From contig CAJQNR010000069.1 of assembly GCA_905479715.1 (NCBI GenBank), forward strand, positions 1 through 51,230: a stretch of DNA of 51,230 nt, given 5' to 3'. Source of the stretch: an uncultured Sphingorhabdus sp. Lineage in GTDB: Bacteria; Pseudomonadota; Alphaproteobacteria; Sphingomonadales; Sphingomonadaceae. Shown here in pieces: positions 43,919-51,230 of the stretch. A program made the position numbers and the translations under genes. Each line of letters starts with the position of its first letter. Position 1 is the stretch's first letter. Below the pieces are notes generated by a model. It was not told the DNA's origin. It did not search any database and worked only from the letters and a program-made list of their open reading frames with translations.

Positions 43919-44859
43919 GCAATTTGACCCTGAGCGAGCTGGAAGAAGCCAAGCGCGCGCTTGATGTTCCGCTGTTTGCCGGATTGAGCGGGGATGCAGA
44001 TGTCTCGTTCGAGTTTTTCCCGCCAAAATCGGAAAAGATGGAACAGACTTTGTGGGACAGCGTCCTGACTCTCGAACCGCTTGCTCCTCGGTTTGTTTCG
44101 GTGACTTATGGCGCCGGTGGCTCGACGCGCGAGCGCACGCATGCAACGGTCGCCAGAATCGCCAGAGAAACCAATATTCCGGCTGCCGCGCATTTGACCT
44201 GCATCGATGCCAGCAAAGAGGAAATTGCGGAGGTTGCTCGGGCCTATTGGGAGGCTGGCGTACGGCATATTGTCGCCCTGCGCGGCGATCCCCCGTCAGC
44301 AGGCCAGACTTTCGAACCGCACCCGCAAGGCTATGCCAGCGCCGCCGAACTGGTCAAAGGCCTCACCGACATCGCTCCGTTCGAAATATCGGTAGCCGCC
44401 TATCCGGAAACCCATCCCGAGGCCGATTGCCCGCAAAGCGATCTCGACAATCTGAAACGCAAGCTGGACGCCGGTGCAACCCGGGCGATCACGCAATTTT
44501 TCTTTACCGCCGAGGCTTTCTTCCGTTTCCGCGACGCGGCAGCGGCAGCCGGGATCGACGCAGAACTGGTGCCCGGCATATTGCCGGTTTCCAACGTCGC
44601 CCAGACGCGCAAGTTCGCCGGCATGTGCGGCGCGGAAATCCCGCCATGGATGAATGACCTGTTCGAGGGACTGGATGACCATCCCTCGGCGCGGCAGTTG
44701 ATCGCAGCCACGGTGGCAGCGGAATTGTGCCGCAAGCTTTATGCCGGCGGCGTTCGCCAGTTTCATTTTTACACGCTCAACCGGGCAGAACTCAGTTATG
44801 CGATTTGCCATTTGCTCGGCAAGCGGCCCGTCAGCGGACAACAGGAGAAGGCGGCATGA
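43915..44859 (+). CDS. metF: 5,10-methylenetetrahydrofolate reductase
   Basis: A 314-residue MetF. Its FAD barrel shows FEFFPPKSEKMEQTLWDSV, VTYGAGGSTRERTHATVARI, LRGDPP and AITQFFFTAEAFFRFRDAAA with PGILPV. It reduces methylene-THF to the methyl-THF used by MetH. The start (ATG 43915) overlaps the regulator stop by 4 nt; the open frame upstream of it in this reading frame is not coding. The end overlaps the metH start by 4 nt, so all three are translated together. Confidence 0.93.
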   Translation: MSNLTLSELEEAKRALDVPLFAGLSGDADVSFEFFPPKSEKMEQTLWDSVLTLEPLAPRFVSVTYGAGGSTRERTHATVARIARETNIPAAAHLTCIDASKEEIAEVARAYWEAGVRHIVALRGDPPSAGQTFEPHPQGYASAAELVKGLTDIAPFEISVAAYPETHPEADCPQSDLDNLKRKLDAGATRAITQFFFTAEAFFRFRDAAAAAGIDAELVPGILPVSNVAQTRKFAGMCGAEIPPWMNDLFEGLDDHPSARQLIAATVAAELCRKLYAGGVRQFHFYTLNRAELSYAICHLLGKRPVSGQQEKAA

Positions 44860-45905
44860 CCAGCGCGCGCGAACAATTACAGAAGCTGGCCGCAGAGCGT
44901 ATTTTGGTATTTGACGGTGGCTATGGCACGGCCATCCAGAATTATCGTCTTGGCGAACGGGATTATCGCGGCACTCTCGATCTCACCGATGACCAGAAGG
45001 GCAATAATGATCTGCTCAGCCTGACCCGGCCGGATATTATCGAGGCCATTCATACGTCCTATCTTGAAGCCGGCGCCGACATTATCGAAACCAACACGTT
45101 CAGTTCGACCGAGATCAGCCAGGCCGATTATGGTTGCGAACATCTGGTCCGCGATCTCAACGTCAAGTCGGCAGAAATCGCCCGCTCGGCCTGCGACAAG
45201 GCAGAAGCGAAAGATGGCCGGCCACGCTTTGTCGCCGGTTCGATTGGTCCGACCAACAAGACCCTGTCGCTGTCCCCGGACGTCAATGACCCGGGGTTCC
45301 GCGAGATCGACTATGATTATCTCAAGGGCGTCTATCGCGCGCAATGCGATGCGCTGATCGACGGTGGTGTGGATTTTCTGCTGATTGAAACGATTTTCGA
45401 TACGCTCAACGCCAAATGCGCAGGCATGGCGGCGATGGAAGCCGCGGAAGCGAGCGGGCGGGACGTGCCGCTGATGATATCGATGACCCTGACTGACCTG
45501 TCCGGTCGCAATTTGTCGGGCCATACGGTCGAGGCTTTCTGGCATGCTGTCCGGCATCTCAAGCCCCTGACCATCGGCCTCAACTGCTCCTTCGGCGCAG
45601 ACCAGCTGCGCCCGCATCTGGCGATGCTGGCGAAAGAGGCGGACTGCCTGATCATGGCCTATCCCAATGCCGGCCTGCCCAATGATCTCGGCGAATATGA
45701 TGAAATGCCGCAAGAGACCGCGGAATTGATCGGCGACTGGCTGAAAGATGGCCTGGTCAATATTGTCGGCGGCTGCTGTGGCACGACGCCCGAGCATATT
45801 GCCGCAATTGCCAAGGCTGTGGCTGGCCATGAGCCGCGCAAGATACCGACGGTGTCCGTACACACTCGCCTCGCGGGACTGGAGCCGTTCAACATGGCGG
45901 CGTGA
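44856..45905 (+). CDS. metH: Methionine synthase, homocysteine-binding half
   Basis: A 349-residue homocysteine methyltransferase domain: [20 protein letters not shown] near the start, [12 protein letters not shown], and zinc cysteines in [10 protein letters not shown] and [11 protein letters not shown]. It corresponds to the first domain of a full-length MetH. The missing domains are on the next gene. It overlaps metF by 4 nt and is 83 bp ahead of the second half. The split into two chains is common in alphaproteobacteria. Confidence 0.93.
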   Translation: MTSAREQLQKLAAERILVFDGGYGTAIQNYRLGERDYRGTLDLTDDQKGNNDLLSLTRPDIIEAIHTSYLEAGADIIETNTFSSTEISQADYGCEHLVRDLNVKSAEIARSACDKAEAKDGRPRFVAGSIGPTNKTLSLSPDVNDPGFREIDYDYLKGVYRAQCDALIDGGVDFLLIETIFDTLNAKCAGMAAMEAAEASGRDVPLMISMTLTDLSGRNLSGHTVEAFWHAVRHLKPLTIGLNCSFGADQLRPHLAMLAKEADCLIMAYPNAGLPNDLGEYDEMPQETAELIGDWLKDGLVNIVGGCCGTTPEHIAAIAKAVAGHEPRKIPTVSVHTRLAGLEPFNMAA

Positions 45906-45988
45906 GCCGACCATAATCCCGCTCGTGGCGCTCTCGCCATGAACGAACAGACTGTTAATTGCCCCTCGGCATTCGCCGGGACCAACGG

Positions 45989-48619
45989 ATGACATCACGA
46001 ATTATGAACCAATCCTCTTCCACCAATTTCGTCAATATCGGCGAACGCACCAATGTCACCGGCTCGGCGCGCTTCAAGAAGCTCATTCTCAACGATGATT
46101 ATGAGGCAGCGGTCGAGGTCGCTCGCCAGCAGGTCGAAAACGGCGCTCAGGTCATCGACATCAACATGGATGAAGGCCTGCTCGACGCGCATCATGCGAT
46201 GACCACCTTTCTCAAGCTGATTTCGGCTGAACCGGATATCGCGCGGGTACCGGTAATGATCGACAGCAGCAAATGGTCGGTGATCGAGGCGGGGCTGAAA
46301 TGCGTGTCCGGCAAACCGATCGTCAACAGCATCTCGATGAAAGAAGGCGAGGAAGAGTTTCTCAACCACGCCCGCAAATGCATGGCTTATGGTGCCGCCG
46401 TCGTGGTCATGGCTTTTGATGAAACCGGACAGGCGGATACCAAGGATCGCAAGATCGAAATTTGCGAGCGCGCCTACAAATTGCTCACCGACATCGGTTT
46501 CCCGCCGGAAGATATCATTTTTGATCCCAATGTTTTCGCGATCGCCACCGGCATCGACGAGCATCGCCGCTACGGGATCGATTTTATCGAGGCCACCCGC
46601 GAGATCAAGAAACGCTGCCTGCATGTCCATATTTCGGGCGGCCTGTCGAACCTGTCGTTCAGCTTCCGCGGCAATGAACCCGTCCGCCGGGCAATGCACA
46701 GCGTTTTTCTCTATCATGCCATTCCCGCGGGCATGGACATGGCGATCGTCAACGCCGGCCAGCTCGACATTTATGATGATATCGATCCCGAACTGCGCGA
46801 GCTTTGCGAGGATGTGATTTTCGACCGCCGCGATGATGCGACCGACCGGCTGATCACCTTGGCCGAAAAATTCCGCGGCACAGACGAAGTGGCGGAAAAG
46901 GCAGCGGCAGAATGGCGCGGCTATGAAGTGCACAAGCGGCTCGAGCACGCGCTGGTCAAGGGCATTGATGCGCATATCATCGAAGATACCGAGGAAATGC
47001 GGCTGGCGGTCAAGGCACGAGAAGGCCGCCCGATCGAGGTGATCGAGGGGCCGTTGATGGACGGCATGAATGTCGTCGGCGACCTGTTCGGTTCGGGCAA
47101 GATGTTCCTGCCGCAGGTGGTCAAGTCCGCACGCGTCATGAAAAAGGCCGTTGCCCATCTCTTTCCTTATATCGAGGCCGAGAAAGACGAAAAAGCCAAG
47201 GGCAAGGGCAAGATCATCATGGCCACGGTCAAGGGCGATGTGCACGATATCGGCAAGAATATTGTCGGCGTCGTGCTGCAGTGCAATGGCTTTGAAGTTA
47301 TCGATCTCGGCGTGATGGTGGCCTGGACCGATATATTGAAAGCCGCGAATGAAAATGATGCCGATATCATCGGCCTGTCCGGGCTGATCACGCCATCGCT
47401 GGATGAAATGGTGACCGTGGCAGAGGAAATGGAGCGGGCCAAAATGACAATGCCGTTGATGATCGGCGGCGCGACCACATCCAAGACCCATACCGCATTG
47501 CGGATCGAACCGGCCTATAGCGGTCCGACCATCTATGTGCTCGACGCCAGCCGCGCCGTCGGTGTGGCCTCGCAGCTGGTCAGTGACACCCAGGCAGAAG
47601 GCTTTATCGCCAAGACCCGCGAAGATTATGAACAAGTGCGGATCGCGCGGGCAGGCAAGACCGGAAAGAAGCTGACGAGTCTCGAAGAAGCGCGCGCCAA
47701 TGCCGCTGTCGTCGACATGAATCTCAAGGCCGCGGCACCGCTCAAGCCGGGCGTGCATGTTTATGAAGACTGGGACCTCGCCGAGCTACGCGACTATATC
47801 GACTGGACGCCGTTTTTCCGGGCGTGGGAACTGGCCGGAAATTATCCTGCGATCCTGACCGACAAGATTGTCGGCGAAAGCGCGACCGACCTGTTCCGCG
47901 ATGCGCAGGCGATGCTCGACCAAATTATCGAGGAAAAATGGCTGACCGCAAAAGGCGTGGCCGGGCTCTGGCGGGCGCGGCGGGAAGAAGACGACATATT
48001 GGTCTCCCCGGAAAATGCCGAATATAACCTGCCGATGCTGCGGCAGCAGGTCGTCAAACGCGGCGGCAAGCCGAACAATTGTCTCGCCGATTTCATCGAC
48101 ACCGCCGACGACTGGATTGGCGGCTTCGCGGTCACCGCCGGCCATGGCATTGACGAGCATGTCCAGCGGTTCGAGATGGACAAGGATGACTATAACAGCA
48201 TCCTCTTAAAAGCGCTCGCCGACCGGCTGGCGGAGGCCTTTGCCGAACGCATGCACGCGCATGTCCGCCAGGACCTGTGGGGCTATGCCGCCGACGAGAA
48301 GCTCAACAATCAGGACCTGATCCGGGAAAAATATCAGGGCATCCGCCCTGCTCCCGGCTATCCGGCCTGCCCCGACCACAGTCTGAAACCGATCCTGTTC
48401 GACATGCTCGACGCCACCAATAACACCGGTATCGAGCTGACCAGCGGCTTCGCGATGACGCCGACCGCTGCCGTCTCGGGCTTCTATTTTGCCCATCCCC
48501 AGGCCGAATATTTCGGCGTGGCGCGGATCGGCGAGGATCAGGTGGAGGATTATGCCAACCGGCGCGATGCCTCGATCGATCAGGCACGGCAATGGCTGCG
48601 CCCAAATCTGAACGAATAA
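45989..48619 (+). CDS. metH: Methionine synthase, folate/cobalamin/SAM-reactivation half
   Basis: An 876-residue protein with the other MetH domains. The folate (pterin-binding) barrel opens [21 protein letters not shown] cobalamin cap comes next, then the B12 domain with the cobalt-ligand motif [10 protein letters not shown] (about 417-426). The C-terminal SAM activation domain (about 570-876) includes [15 protein letters not shown]. It transfers the methyl group of methyl-THF to cobalamin and on to homocysteine, working with the chain before it. ATG at 45989 is used; 46004 is also possible. Confidence 0.93.
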   Translation: MTSRIMNQSSSTNFVNIGERTNVTGSARFKKLILNDDYEAAVEVARQQVENGAQVIDINMDEGLLDAHHAMTTFLKLISAEPDIARVPVMIDSSKWSVIEAGLKCVSGKPIVNSISMKEGEEEFLNHARKCMAYGAAVVVMAFDETGQADTKDRKIEICERAYKLLTDIGFPPEDIIFDPNVFAIATGIDEHRRYGIDFIEATREIKKRCLHVHISGGLSNLSFSFRGNEPVRRAMHSVFLYHAIPAGMDMAIVNAGQLDIYDDIDPELRELCEDVIFDRRDDATDRLITLAEKFRGTDEVAEKAAAEWRGYEVHKRLEHALVKGIDAHIIEDTEEMRLAVKAREGRPIEVIEGPLMDGMNVVGDLFGSGKMFLPQVVKSARVMKKAVAHLFPYIEAEKDEKAKGKGKIIMATVKGDVHDIGKNIVGVVLQCNGFEVIDLGVMVAWTDILKAANENDADIIGLSGLITPSLDEMVTVAEEMERAKMTMPLMIGGATTSKTHTALRIEPAYSGPTIYVLDASRAVGVASQLVSDTQAEGFIAKTREDYEQVRIARAGKTGKKLTSLEEARANAAVVDMNLKAAAPLKPGVHVYEDWDLAELRDYIDWTPFFRAWELAGNYPAILTDKIVGESATDLFRDAQAMLDQIIEEKWLTAKGVAGLWRARREEDDILVSPENAEYNLPMLRQQVVKRGGKPNNCLADFIDTADDWIGGFAVTAGHGIDEHVQRFEMDKDDYNSILLKALADRLAEAFAERMHAHVRQDLWGYAADEKLNNQDLIREKYQGIRPAPGYPACPDHSLKPILFDMLDATNNTGIELTSGFAMTPTAAVSGFYFAHPQAEYFGVARIGEDQVEDYANRRDASIDQARQWLRPNLNE

Positions 48620-48752
48620 ACGGGCTGAATTAACCGTTTAACTTCTCTCGCTCAGCCTGAATTCATCTGGGACAGGCCAAGTATTGATATTGTTTGATAT
48701 CGCGGCTGGCGGTAATGAAACTGCTATATTCCCCCGAGTCAGGATGACCGAA

Positions 48753-49697
48753 ATGAAGCTCAAGACCCCGTTGATCGCAGCAATGCTCTCACTCTCGCTT
48801 GCCGGAACCACCGCGCAGGCCCAGCGGAGCGGTGCGTTCAAGGTTGTCGAGACCGGGCAGACCTTTGGCCGGTTGTCGGACGCGGTCGCAGCGATCGGCG
48901 GCAATAATGGCACTATCGTCATCGCGCCCGGCGCATATGGCGATTGCGCGGTCCAGACCGCAGGCCGGATCACCTACAAAGCTTCCGTACCAGGCCAGAC
49001 CATTTTTGACGGCGGCATCTGCGAAGGCAAGGCATCGCTCGTCCTGCGCGGAAAAGCCGCGACGATCGACGGGATCATATTCCAGAACCAGGGCGTAGCC
49101 GATGGCAATGGCGCCGGGATTCGGATCGAGCGTGGCGATCTCTATGTTTACAACGCGATGTTCCGCAACGCCGAACAGGGCATATTGAGCGCCGATGATC
49201 GCAGCGCCGAAATCGTCATCGACCGGTCAACCTTCCAGCGTCTGGGACGCTGTGATCGCGGCCTGTCCTGTGCCCACAGCCTCTATATCGGCGGATTCGG
49301 TTCGCTCAAGGTAACCAACAGCCGTTTCGAAAAAGGCAGCGGTGGCCATTATGTCAAGAGCCGCGCACCCCGGGCGACGATCAACAACAACAGTTTTGAC
49401 GACACCCAGGGCCGCACCACCAATTATATGATCGACCTGCCAGCCGGCGCCACCGGCGTGATCAGCGGCAATGTCTTTGTCCAGGGCCAGAACAAGGAAA
49501 ACTGGAGCGCCTTCATCGCCATCGCCGCCGAAGGCAAAGACAATAGCTCTGCCGGCCTCAACATCCACAGCAACAGCGCGTCGCTCGCCAGAGGCGTCAA
49601 GCGCAACACCTGGTTCGTGGCAGACTGGAGCGGCGATCAGCTGCGCATTGCCAACAACAGTCTCGGTCAGGGCCTGACCCGCTACCAGCGGCGCTAG
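48753..49697 (+). CDS. Exported right-handed beta-helix repeat protein
   Basis: A 314-residue secreted protein. The signal peptide ends SLAGTTAQA (about 23). The mature part has repeated short Asn/Gly turns and beta strands (GIRIERGDLYVYNAMFRN, SLYIGGFGSLKVTNSRFEKG, HYVKSRAPRATINNNSFDD), typical of a parallel beta helix as in pectate lyases and carbohydrate-binding or -cleaving proteins. No catalytic residues are recognisable. Ribosome-binding TCAGGA sits 8 nt before ATG 48753; ATG 48744 is too close to it. Confidence 0.75.
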   Translation: MKLKTPLIAAMLSLSLAGTTAQAQRSGAFKVVETGQTFGRLSDAVAAIGGNNGTIVIAPGAYGDCAVQTAGRITYKASVPGQTIFDGGICEGKASLVLRGKAATIDGIIFQNQGVADGNGAGIRIERGDLYVYNAMFRNAEQGILSADDRSAEIVIDRSTFQRLGRCDRGLSCAHSLYIGGFGSLKVTNSRFEKGSGGHYVKSRAPRATINNNSFDDTQGRTTNYMIDLPAGATGVISGNVFVQGQNKENWSAFIAIAAEGKDNSSAGLNIHSNSASLARGVKRNTWFVADWSGDQLRIANNSLGQGLTRYQRR

Positions 49698-49712
49698 GGT
49701 CAGGCCGCTAGT

Positions 49713-51230
49713 TCATTCGCAGCTATTGGCCGGACCACCATCGAGATCGAGACATTTTCCATCGGTTTCCTCCGCCGGAATATCGACGCCGATGAGCGCG
49801 CCGAGCGTCGGGGCGATATCCACGGTCATCACCGACAGAGGCTGTTCAAAATACCGGATGCCTTCCCGCCAGAACAGCATCGGGACGCGGCGGTCATAAT
49901 CCCAGGGGCTACCGTGGGTGGCGACATATCCGCGCGCGGTTGTCGCGATCGGGGTGATCGCCTTTTTGAGCAGCACGACAAAGTCGCCGGACCGGTCAGG
50001 GTGAAACGATGCGCGGGCGCGCTGCAGCATGGTCCATTGCTCGGGCGCTTCGCGCGAGATTTCGGTGGCCAATATCTCGTCGTGATCAAGCACCATTTCT
50101 ACCTGAGGATGGGCCGCGATCAGCGCCATCGCGCTTTTCTTGACTGCAGCCCGCTGGCCTTCGGATAGATCCAGACTGATATAATAATCGCCAAACGGTC
50201 CGTCAGCATGAAGGACGGGCTTTTCGCTATCGAGGTTCAATTGCTTGGCAACCGCCGCGCCGATCGTCTTGGCATTGAGTTCGCTGTCGACCCGCTGCGC
50301 CGTCGGCACGCCCTGAAGCTGCATCCGCTCCGGCAGATCGAGACCGCCATGATCGGCGGTCAGCATGACGACATAATCGATGTTCTGGCTGTCCAGGACG
50401 TTGAAAAAGTCGCCGATGGACTGGTCGAGTGCGCTCATCTGGATGCACATTTCGAGACCGGCGGTACCGAAAGCGTGGCCAATATAGTCGGTTGCGGCCA
50501 GGCTGATCGACAGAATATCGGTGGCCTCTCCCTGACCCAGCTTGTGGTCATTCACCAATGTCGTTGCCGCGGTAAGAACCGCAGCGTCAAAATCGGGCGA
50601 TCCGCGGAAGATTTGCGCCGCGCCGTCGGGGCGCTGGAATGCGTAATCACCAACGGATTTATCATCGCCATGCGCGATTTTTGCGTTGCGCGCCTCGCAA
50701 TGGGCGGGAACCGCATAGGCCGGACGGGCCTTGTTGATTGTTTTACCGATGCTCTTGTTCAGCGCGGTCATCGAAGAGGACATGCCACGACCGACTAACG
50801 TGGTGAAACCGTTGCCTTTCCACCAGTAGATTTCGTCGACATCCTTGCCGCCCATCATCAAGGCGGAGCGATCCTTGCCGGCCACCGCAACATTGCGCGA
50901 TTTCGGCGAGACTTTCTTGAGCCGCTCGCCCAGCGTCGGGACCAGAAGATGCCATGATGATGCAACATAATCACCCTGGGTCGCCGCCGCGATATCGCCG
51001 AAGCTGGTGCCCTCGATCCGCTCGTCCTCGGCGCAATAGACGGTCTTGTCATCCCGCTTGATCGACAGGTCGATCCAGTTGTTGGCGATGATCCCGGCCC
51101 GTCCCGAATGGACGCCCGTCATGATCGTCGAATGGCCGGGACAGGTTTCGGTCGCCGCGTGGGACTGATAGCCGGAGGGGAACACCACGCCGCTCGCGAG
51201 ACGTTTCAGACCGCCAGTGAAACTGTTGCG
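49713..51230 (-). CDS. Alkaline phosphatase superfamily enzyme, PafA/SPAP type (5' partial)
   Basis: This gene runs off the right edge; 505 residues are visible. The nucleophile region is HAATETCPGHSTIMTG, with the Thr just before CPGH as in Sphingomonas SPAP and PafA. Metal-binding motifs follow: DYIGHAFG (D-x3-H), LTADHGGLD, and ATHGSPWDYDRRVPMLFW. The enzyme hydrolyses phosphomonoesters (and diesters) in the periplasm or outer membrane. Its promoter is outside the window, so Pho control cannot be checked, but btaAB at the other end has a Pho box. Its stop is at 49713, convergent with the beta-helix gene. Confidence 0.9.
   Translation of the reverse strand, partial: RNSFTGGLKRLASGVVFPSGYQSHAATETCPGHSTIMTGVHSGRAGIIANNWIDLSIKRDDKTVYCAEDERIEGTSFGDIAAATQGDYVASSWHLLVPTLGERLKKVSPKSRNVAVAGKDRSALMMGGKDVDEIYWWKGNGFTTLVGRGMSSSMTALNKSIGKTINKARPAYAVPAHCEARNAKIAHGDDKSVGDYAFQRPDGAAQIFRGSPDFDAAVLTAATTLVNDHKLGQGEATDILSISLAATDYIGHAFGTAGLEMCIQMSALDQSIGDFFNVLDSQNIDYVVMLTADHGGLDLPERMQLQGVPTAQRVDSELNAKTIGAAVAKQLNLDSEKPVLHADGPFGDYYISLDLSEGQRAAVKKSAMALIAAHPQVEMVLDHDEILATEISREAPEQWTMLQRARASFHPDRSGDFVVLLKKAITPIATTARGYVATHGSPWDYDRRVPMLFWREGIRYFEQPLSVMTVDIAPTLGALIGVDIPAEETDGKCLDLDGGPANSCE

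Noticed and set aside
45995-47758. A 587-codon minus-strand open frame opposite metH
   Set aside because: It is antisense to a strongly conserved gene, and its His/Asp-rich translation is typical of a shadow frame.

Overview
The window looks like chromosomal DNA of a sphingomonad (Alphaproteobacteria, Sphingomonadales; Sphingopyxis/Sphingorhabdus-like). The support is protein-level: an RcdA/DUF1465 protein, COQ9, a split cobalamin-dependent methionine synthase, a short FtsK, PtsP with an N-terminal GAF domain, a RodZ-like DUF4115 protein, an SPAP-type alkaline phosphatase, and an alphaproteobacterial SOS box (GTTC-N7-GTTC). Most of the DNA is GC-rich, ordinary core genome. I see no rRNA, tRNA, CRISPR array, prophage or intact insertion sequence.

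Layout. 1-181 is the end of purD. 182-1773 is a repeat-rich accessory stretch: two copies of a 189-bp hairpin-ended repeat flank an AT-richer lipoprotein gene. A FadL-type porin follows, then btaA-btaB (betaine lipid synthesis) behind a clear three-unit Pho box. On the minus strand lies a two-gene DNA repair operon, a radical SAM protein followed by a DUF4130-UdgX fusion, preceded by an exact SOS box. 8.0-16 kb is mostly envelope genes: an exported protein, an M20 peptidase, a YfbK-like VWA protein, an OmpA protein with a 33-residue membrane peptide and a membrane-anchored helix-hairpin-helix protein, a CorC-family protein and an OmpA lipoprotein. 16-28 kb carries an SDR, a UbiH-family hydroxylase, ftsK, a LolA-family carrier, exonuclease III, GTP cyclohydrolase II, an orphan HExxH protein, a DUF2165 protein, ssb, and feoAB with a Fur-like box.

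28-40 kb carries COQ9, an Old Yellow Enzyme, the RcdA homologue, two DUF465 microproteins, ptsP, a RodZ-like protein, cpoB-tilS-ftsH, rpoZ and a phospholipase D-type enzyme. 40.9-42.7 kb encodes three lipoproteins, one with class A beta-lactamase motifs. 42.9-48.6 kb is a methionine-cycle operon: an ArsR-type regulator fused to a methyltransferase fold (SahR-like), metF, and the two halves of MetH. The promoter carries a perfect palindrome between the -35 and -10 boxes and predicts an almost leaderless mRNA. A beta-helix protein and a truncated alkaline phosphatase close the window.

The best candidates for something under-described are: the SOS-boxed radical SAM/UdgX pair, whose UdgX keeps the cross-linking motif but lacks the usual iron-sulfur cysteines; the OmpA/micropeptide/helix-hairpin-helix envelope trio; and a 15-bp perfect hairpin that buries the Shine-Dalgarno of an SDR gene.
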